This document shows, one piece after another, positions 1-6,194 of a DNA stretch of 42,120 nt; within the stretch, counting starts at the first letter, position 1; each line of letters starts with the position of its first letter. Position numbers and translations under genes: made by a program. Source of the stretch: an uncultured Clostridia bacterium. GTDB taxonomy: Bacteria; Bacillota; Clostridia; Oscillospirales; Acutalibacteraceae. The notes under the pieces were generated by a model, which did no database searches, was not told the origin of the DNA, and saw only the letters and a program-made list of their open reading frames with translations. The DNA is taken from positions 1 to 42,120 of the forward strand of contig CAMLSX010000017.1 of assembly GCA_946484175.1 (NCBI GenBank), written 5' to 3'.

Positions 1-23
1 ATCAGCTCATGTAATTCAGCCAT
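1..23 (-). CDS. Start of an unidentified gene, cut by the window edge
   Basis: An ATG on the minus strand at 23-21 opens a frame reading M-A-E-L-H-E-L before the window ends. A good ribosome binding site (AAGGAGA) lies just upstream, between the stop of the 152-aa gene at 36 and this ATG, so it is probably the fourth gene of the Fic/Shedu/152-aa operon. Seven residues are too few to assign a function. Confidence 0.55.
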
Positions 24-35
24 ATCTATTTCTCC

Positions 36-494
36 TTATCCTTGCGCCGCAAGTAAGCTGTTTTTGATATCTGCAACCATATCAGAATAAACGTTGTCGC
101 TTATATGCGTGAAGAAATACAAGGTCCCCGTATAGCCGGTGTACCCGGTGCCTTGCTCCTTTACCATGCCGCTCTTACGGCGCGTGTCATCAGGTGCAGC
201 TGAAAATGGATATTCGCGGTTTAAGATTTCGAAGAAGCTATCGATATCACTAATGCTATTGTCTCTTATGAATGCTACTGCTTTTTCTTTTGCAATAGCC
301 ATATCCGAGTATTGGAAAACGCCCGAGAGAGATCCGTCGTCATTCTGTATGATCGGAGCGTTAAGCGCGGCATCTACGAAGCTCTGGCAAACCTCATAAT
401 ATCCACAGTCGTCATTGTCCTGCAGCAGCTTTGCAATCTCCGTGTTCGGATTATCTTTAATTACTCGAGAGTAAAATTGCTTCTTGTATCTCAT
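36..494 (-). CDS. Hypothetical protein, 152 aa, in putative defence operon
   Basis: I do not recognise a family. The protein is soluble and fairly acidic, with no signal peptide or membrane segment. The first half is predicted helical with charged stretches; near residue 115 there is a short Gly-Tyr-Thr repeat (TGYTGYTGT) followed by an aromatic strand (LYFF). The start is supported by GGAGG about 8 bases before the ATG. It lies 21 bases after the Shedu-like gene and 12 bases before the next start, so it is almost certainly co-transcribed with them. A partner, immunity or accessory role in defence is possible from position only; nothing in the sequence proves it. Confidence 0.7.
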   Translation of the reverse strand: MRYKKQFYSRVIKDNPNTEIAKLLQDNDDCGYYEVCQSFVDAALNAPIIQNDDGSLSGVFQYSDMAIAKEKAVAFIRDNSISDIDSFFEILNREYPFSAAPDDTRRKSGMVKEQGTGYTGYTGTLYFFTHISDNVYSDMVADIKNSLLAAQG

Positions 495-515
495 GAGTTT
501 CCCTCCGTTTTTTGA

Positions 516-1579
516 TTAAAATGGCAACGAATCGTCATCATCAAACTCGAACGCAGGCAATTCTTCAATTTCGGTTTTATTTTGCAAAATGCTGATGAGA
601 CGACGGCCCTGCTGCAATAAGTGATCATAAGTAAGAATTGTTATTCCGTTCATGCGACTATTAAGGCCATGTAAAGCACGGTGCTGATCTTCGCACCAGT
701 CATTGCTTCTACCTACCACAATTGTTGCTCTTGGATGGTAAGCTACGATTTCTCTATTATCACGCAAACCGTTTGCTGCTTCTTCGGAAAATACATCTAA
801 GTAGCGGTGACATTGTCCGATCGCCTTGGACACGTCAGCGGTGAAATAATATGAATCATGGCTTGCATCAAAATTCAGGACAGAAAAAGATGGTTTTTTC
901 AGTTCAATAATATCTCTAAAGCCAGATATCACGGATGTTGCAAGTAAATCGACGTTGTCATTTCGGGAAATTCTACGTTCTCCGTCCTTCATAACATACT
1001 GATTCCCGAAAATCCACCCATTCCTTTCACACCAATCCTGATAAAACTGTTCACTACTTTCGATTTCAAGGGCGGCCTCTAATTCATCCATTGCCTTAAT
1101 TAAACTTTTGATTTTGATAGAATTGCGAAAAGCAAATGCTAAATCATCAGAAAAGTCGATTGCGTCGATATGCTCTATGATATCATCGTTTTCCAAAACC
1201 GAAATAAGGGCTTTTGCAACATCGGTAGTATCCAATCCGGACAAATCAACCTGCTGTTCATCGCCGAGTCTTACAAGTAGAAAATTCCCATTTTCAGGAA
1301 TTTTCTTTAGTGCGAGTAGTTCATTGATTTTATCTCTTAACAAAATAAGACCAGTTTCTTTGATGTTAATCTCACATTCTGGAACTGTAATTCCTGATGC
1401 CTTTTTGCTTCTTGTGATTTTAATATACAGATCCCGTTCTCTTGAGGGATCTGAATGCTTAATAAAAAAGGTGTTAGAGAGATCTCGCTTTTTGAGCTTG
1501 TATGCAGTATCGTTGTTTCTCCCAACTCAACATTTTCGTTGCCTTTTGCTGCTTTTTTGTGCAAAAATTTTGAATCCAT
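516..1579 (-). pseudogene. Shedu-like DUF4263 nuclease (SduA family), reading frame broken by -1
   Basis: The C-terminal two thirds carry the DUF4263 pattern of Shedu anti-phage proteins. An aspartate (N-V-D-L-L) is followed about 16 residues later by E-L-K-K-P, the D...ExK core of a PD-(D/E)XK nuclease, and then by a helix of the A-I-G-Q-x-x-x-Y type. The family acts as a DNA nuclease against phages or plasmids. The N-terminus is in another frame: an ORF starting at the ATG at 1579 (GGAG 9 bases upstream, 15 bases after the fic stop) must move -1 to join the main frame, which is open from 1526. With one base restored the gene is 354 codons. The join may be a one-base deletion near 1515-1526, because the main frame looks protein-like from there, or a -1 slip at T TTT TTA (1469-1463), which is in phase. 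The family call rests on motifs, not alignment. Confidence 0.65.
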
Positions 1580-1594
1580 CGCGAGCATCTCCCG

Positions 1595-2632
1595 TTACTT
1601 CTTAGCGTAAGATGTGTTCTTGCCTGCACCATGCTTGACTATATACCCATCTGCTGTTAGTTTTTTCAGATGTCGCTCCACAGTAGATGCACTAAGGCTG
1701 GGGCACAACTCCAGAATTTCCTTCTTTGTGAACTTGCCCAGTTTGTTTTCAATGGCGTTTTTCACGGTATCGAGAGAAGTGGGGCTAACGATTTGGATGC
1801 GATCGTCGAAGTCGCGGTATGCGGCGATGATGGTGCTCAGCAGATATTTGACGAACGCAGTGGGATCGTCCTGCTGCTCGTGCCAGCCAACCTGTGAATC
1901 CTCCAGTGCTGCATAGTAGGCATCCTTGTTCTTTGCGATCTTAGCTTCCAGCGAGATATACTTACCGACCTCATAACCTGCGCGGTACAGCAGCAGGGTT
2001 GTAAGCAGACGGGACATTCTGCCGTTGCCGTCAAGGAAGGGGTGGACGCAAAGGAAGTCGTGAATAAACACGGGGATAATCAGCAACGGATCCACTTTAC
2101 CTTCGCCAATGGCGCGGTTGTATTCATCGCAGATCACCTGCATGGCTTCCGGTGTTTCATAAGGCGCCAGGGGTGTGAACAGGGTGAAGCGTTTGCCTGC
2201 TTCATTGGTGGCGCTAATATAGTTCTGTACATTCTTGAAGCTACCACCGAAGCCAGAATCGGTATGGCTGAGCAATATCTTGTGAAGCTGCAGAATATAA
2301 TTCGGTGTCAGCGGAATATAATCGAAGTTTTCATGTACGATGTTCAGCGCGTCGCGGTAACCTGCGATCTCTTTCTCGTCACGGTTACGGGGCGCTGTGC
2401 GCTCGCTCATGAGCTGACGCAGACGGGTCTCCGTTGTGCGTATTCCTTCGATGGAGTTGGATGCCTCGGTACTCTGTACCTTGGCGATCTCAACCAACCG
2501 CTCAAGCTCTTGCGGCTTCTGTTTTGTATATGTGGATTGTCTTCCTTTGTACTCATGAATGAGAGACAGATAGTTGATGACCTCATTATCCCATGTCCGA
2601 TTTTCCAGACCTGTATAATCAAAATGGCGCAT
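1595..2632 (-). CDS. Fic-domain protein with C-terminal winged helix (probable AMP-transferase)
   Basis: Fic enzymes usually transfer AMP from ATP to hydroxyl groups of target proteins. The catalytic loop HPFLDGNGR matches HPFx[D/E]GNGR exactly, with the catalytic histidine near residue 200. An N-terminal S-x-x-x-E-G element (S-N-S-I-E-G, near residue 60) fits the class II inhibitory motif that blocks the ATP site, so activity is probably autoinhibited. The last 70 residues resemble a winged helix (KKEIL...SASTVERHLKKL...GYI), typical of Fic proteins that may bind DNA. Start chosen at 2632 because GGAGG lies 7 bases upstream; the upstream TTG at 2662 has no such site and falls inside the promoter inverted repeat. 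First gene of the operon leading to the Shedu-like gene. Role inferred: defence, toxin or stress signalling. Confidence 0.9.
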   Translation of the reverse strand: MRHFDYTGLENRTWDNEVINYLSLIHEYKGRQSTYTKQKPQELERLVEIAKVQSTEASNSIEGIRTTETRLRQLMSERTAPRNRDEKEIAGYRDALNIVHENFDYIPLTPNYILQLHKILLSHTDSGFGGSFKNVQNYISATNEAGKRFTLFTPLAPYETPEAMQVICDEYNRAIGEGKVDPLLIIPVFIHDFLCVHPFLDGNGRMSRLLTTLLLYRAGYEVGKYISLEAKIAKNKDAYYAALEDSQVGWHEQQDDPTAFVKYLLSTIIAAYRDFDDRIQIVSPTSLDTVKNAIENKLGKFTKKEILELCPSLSASTVERHLKKLTADGYIVKHGAGKNTSYAKK

Positions 2633-2652
2633 CTCGTCACCTCCATAATCTA

Positions 2653-2690
2653 TTCTCGTCAATTATATCGTATGTGACGAGAAAAATCAA
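2653..2690 (-). promoter_or_regulatory. Promoter of the fic operon inside a perfect 9-bp inverted repeat
   Basis: Read on the minus strand, TTGATT (2690-2685) and TATAAT (2667-2662) are 17 bases apart. TTCTCGTCA (2653-2661) and TGACGAGAA (2675-2683) form a perfect inverted repeat with a 13-base spacer that contains the -10 box. A protein bound there would block RNA polymerase. The winged helix of the Fic protein is one candidate repressor (inference). Confidence 0.7.
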
Positions 2691-3035
2691 TAGGTGAAGC
2701 GAAACTTGCAAAAGTTCTGCTCCACCTAAAGTTGCAAAATACCTTTATTTCCATTTACTTTCATCATAATATCATGTGTATTATTTTGATGAAAGTTTTT
2801 TTACAATTTTTGACCATTCCATGCGTTAGCGCGGACGGTTTTGTAATGAGGTTACCTGTTCTGATCGTTTAATGGTGCCATTTTTGGCACCCTGCGTGGT
2901 GCCACACGCTCAGGACTTGCTGTGAAATCTGCGAAAGTTACGGAAAACAGTTTGTTTTTGACCCATAAATCCTGAAAAATACGGATTTTATGCAAGAAAC
3001 GGATATTGCAGACCCCTTCAAGGGGATAGGTCAGG
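2691..3035. other. Non-coding end of the integrated element
   Basis: No convincing gene in 345 bases. It holds an AT-rich hairpin (2757-2796: arms ACTTTCATCA/TGATGAAAGT plus inner TAATA/TATTA) followed by seven T on the + strand. This looks like a rho-independent terminator although no + strand gene precedes it. It also holds the GGTGCCA repeat cluster at 2874-2904. Such repeats close to an attachment site could be recombinase arm sites (inference). Confidence 0.4.
2874..2904. repeat. Three GGTGCCA heptamers, two as a hairpin
   Basis: GGTGCCA at 2874-2880, its complement TGGCACC at 2885-2891 (4-base loop between) and GGTGCCA again at 2898-2904. The same heptamer ends the tRNA fragment at 3074-3080. 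This could be a structured RNA, a terminator core or a binding site for an integrase or excisionase; there is no direct proof. Confidence 0.4.
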
Positions 3036-3080
3036 CCTCCTAAGGGTTAGTTGTGAGTTCGATTCTCGCCGGGGGTGCCA
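3036..3080 (+). other. 3' half of tRNA-Arg(CCT): probable attachment site (attL/attR)
   Basis: The sequence from the anticodon loop (CTCCTAA, anticodon CCT) through a normal variable region, a T-arm with GTGAG/CTCGC stem and TTCGATT loop, and an acceptor strand ending GCCA is intact. The expected 5' half is not there: the anticodon stem cannot pair, the D-arm is missing, and the candidate acceptor start at 3012 gives only 69 bases. This is the usual footprint of a tyrosine-recombinase element inserted into a tRNA gene. The tRNA 3' end is duplicated at the far end of the element and followed by the host's own downstream DNA. The element would therefore extend leftward (1-3035 and beyond). tRNA identity is inferred from the loop only. 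Confidence 0.6.
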
Positions 3081-3088
3081 AAAAATGA

Positions 3089-3127
3089 CGCCGCAAGCCG
3101 CTTTTTCGTGGTTTGCGGCGCTTTCTT
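3089..3127 (+). terminator. Rho-independent terminator after the tRNA fragment
   Basis: An 11-bp stem with one G-U pair (CGCCGCAAGCC / GGTTTGCGGCG), 10-base loop and a CTTTCTT tail, starting 8 bases after the CCA. It is probably the original terminator of the tRNA gene. Confidence 0.6.
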
Positions 3128-3643
3128 GTTATCCATTCTTCTGTGTTTGCAATTCGATTGTTTATGCATCTATCGCTGTATGCCTGCTAATTTTTCAGAG
3201 TCTTGCTAATCAAATGCGGCGATTTGTTAATACGATTTTCCAGAACTATTTTTCCGATGGATCCCATGCCAGCAATGCTGTCAATGTCTCCGCGATTCAG
3301 CTTATATATTTTTTCACAAATTATGAACTTTATATTTGAAAAAAGGGTTCTTTGAGATATATAATGTAATATAGAAATAACCAAAAAGAAATTTTATGAA
3401 AATAGTCATCGATTTTGTGGAGCTAACAAAAAACACTGAAAACAGGCTTTCCAGATGAATCTTTTAAAGCCGCGGATCGTTATCTGGATTTTGGAAAAGG
3501 CAGCAAAACAAGGGATATTTGAAACGAGAAAACAGAAAAATTCATTTTTGCAGTTTGTAAACATTTGGATTATCTTCTGAAATTATTTTTTATTATTTTG
3601 GGTGAGGATTGAATGGATGTATTCCTTTAAAAGGAGGAAATAT
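3128..3643. other. Intergenic region, possibly with gene remnants
   Basis: No supported gene. On the minus strand an open stretch at 3187-3384 reads as a plausible but unrecognised peptide without a ribosome binding site. Around 3396-3510 the + strand gives two short protein-like pieces in different frames (one starting M-K-I-V-I-D-F-V-E-L, the other containing FPDESFKAADRYLDFG), each ended by a stop. These may be debris of a small gene. The region becomes very AT-rich before the next gene. Confidence 0.35.
3548..3576 (+). promoter_or_regulatory. Possible promoter of the NadD-NADAR gene
   Basis: TTGCAG (3548-3553) and TATCTT (3571-3576) with a 17-base spacer, about 70 bases before the start codon. 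Moderate match to a sigma-A promoter; no operator seen. Confidence 0.35.
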
Positions 3644-4750
3644 ATGGATCATAACAAGCAAAAATCAGAGGAGAAAAAGCAGCCCCCAAAAAGCATTGTT
3701 GTAATGGGCGGTTCTTTTAATCCGCCGACTTTGGCACATCAGAAAATATTGATAGCAGCGCTGGAAGCTTTGAATGCTGATTATGGAGTATTTGTCCCAT
3801 CCTCCCACACTTATGTACAAAATAAAATGAGGAAGCTTAAGCATCCAAAAGAAGTGCTTTCGGAACAGCTTCGGCTGCAAATGCTCCAGGTGATGGCTGC
3901 AGATGATCCCCGGCTTGGGGTAAATGATTTGGAATTTCATCGCACGGAAAAGGCATACACATACGAAACCATGGAAGCGGTACAGGCACAGTATCCTGAA
4001 GCAAAGCTGTATTTTCTGGCCGGTGGGGACAAGGTGGAGATCATCGCCAGATGGCACCGTATCCGGGATTTTTTGGAACGGTTTTCCATTATAACCATCA
4101 GGAGGGACGGAGAAAATCCCACAGCCGCTATTGAAACCCATCCTTTTTTGCAGCGTTATCAAGATCGTTTTCTGGTGATTGAATCGCCGGAAGGTATTGA
4201 GGGAATCAGTTCTTCTGCTGTTCGCGACAAGCTTCGCTTTGGAGACCCCAGTGCAGAGTTTCTTTGTCATGCCGGTGTCTGGACATTACTGCAAAAAAAT
4301 GGTCTGCTAAAAAAGCCCACTATTCCTGCTTTTCGCGATGAATACAGATTTTTGAGTAATTTTTGGGACGCACCTATCACCTATGAAGGCTTAACCTATT
4401 TGAACAATGAAGCGGCATTTCAGGCTCAGAAGAGCGTGCAGCCCGAAGATAAGCTCGCTTTTACTGCGTTGGGTTCCAGCAATGCGAAGCGATTGGGACG
4501 AAAGGTTCCTCTTCGCCCCGACTGGGAAGACGTGAAAGTCGGAATCATGGAAGAAATTGTTCGGGCTAAATTTACCCAGAATGAAGGGTTAAAACAGCAG
4601 CTGCTGGCAACCGGTAATATGATCCTGGAAGAAGGCAATACCTGGCATGATACTTTTTGGGGAATCGATTTGAATACCGGAGAAGGCGAAAATCATTTGG
4701 GAAAGATATTGATGAAAGTACGCGCTGAGCTTGCAGAGTCAGGTAAATAA
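3644..4750 (+). CDS. NadD-like nucleotidyltransferase fused to a NADAR (YbiA-like) domain
   Basis: Residues about 15-215 form a nucleotidyltransferase of the nicotinate-nucleotide adenylyltransferase type: GGSFNPPTLAH (a T-x-A-H variant of the [HT]xGH ATP-binding motif), FLAGGDK, WHR and I-S-S-S-A-V-R near the end. Residues about 220-365 are a NADAR domain: FRDEYRFLSNFW, NNEAAFQAQKS, NTWHDTFWGI and NHLGKILMKVR. NadD enzymes adenylylate nicotinate mononucleotide; NADAR proteins cleave N-glycosidic bonds of nucleotide-type substrates, including riboflavin intermediates (YbiA) and ADP-ribosylated guanine. Joining both in one protein suggests synthesis or repair of NAD/ADP-ribose compounds (inference). 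Start set at the ATG at 3644 because AAGGAGG lies about 7 bases upstream. Followed by a 2H phosphoesterase gene, probably co-transcribed. The housekeeping nadD is expected elsewhere. Confidence 0.85.
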   Translation: MDHNKQKSEEKKQPPKSIVVMGGSFNPPTLAHQKILIAALEALNADYGVFVPSSHTYVQNKMRKLKHPKEVLSEQLRLQMLQVMAADDPRLGVNDLEFHRTEKAYTYETMEAVQAQYPEAKLYFLAGGDKVEIIARWHRIRDFLERFSIITIRRDGENPTAAIETHPFLQRYQDRFLVIESPEGIEGISSSAVRDKLRFGDPSAEFLCHAGVWTLLQKNGLLKKPTIPAFRDEYRFLSNFWDAPITYEGLTYLNNEAAFQAQKSVQPEDKLAFTALGSSNAKRLGRKVPLRPDWEDVKVGIMEEIVRAKFTQNEGLKQQLLATGNMILEEGNTWHDTFWGIDLNTGEGENHLGKILMKVRAELAESGK

Positions 4751-5009
4751 AGTATGGAATTATGGGATAATATTCCTCGTATATCTGGAACAGTTATCGG
4801 GACTGATATCAGACGCAGACTTCTGTTACAGGCAATTCCTAAAAATACACGGAACATCTGGAACTTCTCTCTGTATTACAGAGCTGGCAGACGATCTCTA
4901 CCATGACTGCCAAACCAACAAATATATCTGTTCTCTTGATGGTATCTGGGAGAAAAATATATGGACTGTGGTTATATTCCACACTGACAGTTGGAAAGGA
5001 GCAAACTGC

Positions 5010-5771
5010 TTGGAAAATAAAACAATTCATAAAGAAAACTATTCCGTTTATCAGAATCGGATTATGGAACTGCTCTCTTGCCGAGCCGGTTTTCCACCAG
5101 AAAAGGAACCTCTGGCAACGGCCTGCGGATTGCAGCAGAAATTCCATGCTGACGGTTCCTTCCGGCCTTTTTACGGAGATACTGTTGTATTTCAGCTTCC
5201 AGAGGACAGCAAGCAATTTCTGGGAAAACTACAGTCATCTCTGTATCGTCTATCAGGAGAAATGTTATCAGAACCACTCCCGGTAGATACCATGCATATT
5301 ACCCTTCATGACCTCCATGCTTCTTCTGGATATCAGGATATTCAATCAGTGATAAAATCCCATTCATCGCAAATGTATGAAAAGCTTTCTTATATCACGG
5401 GCCAGGGACAGGTCCATTTATCTGCAAAGGGCATGATAAGTATGGTTTCCAGCTCTATCGTCATGCTTTTTGCGCCAGTGTGTGAAAAGGATCACGACAC
5501 GATTCAGAGAATGTATGAATGTTTGGAGGAAGTACGCTCTCTTCCCTATCCGCTGACACTGCATTGCACTCTTGCTTATTATAAGCCCGGTTTCTATACC
5601 CCGCAGGAATGGAATGATTTGTATCAATTCATCAATCAGTGGAATCGTCAGTATTTGGATAAATTTCACTTGGTGCTGGACTGTAACAGAATTGAGTATC
5701 AATTTTTCAATTCCATGCGGGAATACAGAAACATATTTTATGATTCACATATTGCCGATACAGCACCCTAA
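5010..5771 (+). CDS. 2H phosphoesterase superfamily protein
   Basis: Two H-x-T motifs, M-H-I-T-L-H-D-L near the middle and L-H-C-T-L-A-Y-Y toward the C-terminus, define the 2H (LigT-like) fold. Family members open cyclic phosphodiesters such as 2',3'-cyclic nucleotides or ADP-ribose 1'',2''-cyclic phosphate. No signal peptide, so cytoplasmic. The start is a TTG at 5010, chosen because AAGGAG is 8 bases upstream; it gives 253 aa. The frame stays open back to 4731 without a ribosome binding site, and an ATG at 4753 opens only a short other frame. The extra 93 residues are therefore doubtful, and 4751-5009 may be leader or remnant. It sits after the NadD-NADAR gene, which suggests a joint role on NAD- or ADP-ribose-derived phosphates (inference). 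Confidence 0.8.
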   Translation: MENKTIHKENYSVYQNRIMELLSCRAGFPPEKEPLATACGLQQKFHADGSFRPFYGDTVVFQLPEDSKQFLGKLQSSLYRLSGEMLSEPLPVDTMHITLHDLHASSGYQDIQSVIKSHSSQMYEKLSYITGQGQVHLSAKGMISMVSSSIVMLFAPVCEKDHDTIQRMYECLEEVRSLPYPLTLHCTLAYYKPGFYTPQEWNDLYQFINQWNRQYLDKFHLVLDCNRIEYQFFNSMREYRNIFYDSHIADTAP

Positions 5772-5797
5772 GCCTCTTTATTCTGCGGCTGCTTTTA

Positions 5798-5836
5798 GCC
5801 ACGACCAGTTCATCGCTGGCCGTGGCCTTTTTCTTT
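5798..5836 (+). terminator. Terminator after the 2H phosphoesterase gene
   Basis: Stem GCCACGACCAG / CTGGCCGTGGC (one mismatch), 7-base loop, then CTTTTTCTTTT. Confidence 0.85.
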
Positions 5837-5854
5837 TCGTATTTTGGATGTATA

Positions 5855-5893
5855 AAAAACTCCCGTTCAACTCAAAATTGAACGGGAGTTTTT
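5855..5893. terminator. Bidirectional terminator hairpin
   Basis: A perfect 16-bp inverted repeat (AAAAACTCCCGTTCAA / TTGAACGGGAGTTTTT) with 7-base loop. The A/T ends give a T-run on both strands, so it can stop transcripts from the 2H gene and from the minus-strand treB-treC operon. Confidence 0.85.
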
Positions 5894-5915
5894 ATGATTG
5901 AAAATCAATGTAAAA

Positions 5916-6150
5916 TCAAATTCCAGCCCAGTTGGCTTTCTTGTAATATACGAAAAACGCCGCAGAGCTCAAAGTCCAGGTCAGGGGATATACCCAATAG
6001 ACTACCTGGATACTGTGAGTGAGCGGGATTCCAACGGCCAGGCAAGTAACACGCACTGCACACCAGAATAACGTCACTCCGGTTTTTTGAATCATTGAGC
6101 CGAAAGCAGAAATACCCTTTCTACTATTTTCGTAGAAAGGGTATTTCTGG
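5916..6150 (-). pseudogene. C-terminal remnant of a MATE-family multidrug efflux transporter
   Basis: On the minus strand the frame ending at the TGA at 5916 reads like the last membrane helices and tail of a MATE transporter: G-S-M-I-Q-K-T-G-V-T-L-F-W, then V-V-Y-W-V-Y-P-L-T-W and F-F-V-Y-Y-K-K-A-N-W. Only about 75 residues remain. Upstream, within 65 bases, the frame meets a stop next to the end of treC. The rest of the gene (about 380 residues) is gone and there is no start or ribosome binding site. It is left over from a deletion or rearrangement. The family assignment is from pattern recognition. Confidence 0.55.
6110..6150. repeat. Perfect 17-bp inverted repeat after treC
   Basis: AGAAATACCCTTTCTAC (6110-6126) and its exact complement (6134-6150) with a 7-base loop, 45 bases after the treC stop and at the broken edge of the MATE remnant. 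It would form a strong hairpin in the treC mRNA, but no T-run follows. It may be a processing or stabilising hairpin, or a scar of the rearrangement. Confidence 0.6.
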
Positions 6151-6194
6151 GTTTTGATGGTGAACTTATAAGAGCTTGTTGGTTAAAAAACTTC

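Noticed and set aside
2042-2677. 211-aa open frame on the plus strand
   Set aside because: Antisense to the Fic gene.
3012-3080. Complete tRNA
   Set aside because: The acceptor 5' strand can partly pair, but only 69 bases are available, the D-arm is missing and the anticodon stem does not pair.
3187-3384. 65-aa open frame on the minus strand
   Set aside because: No ribosome binding site, no recognised family, in an AT-rich intergenic region.
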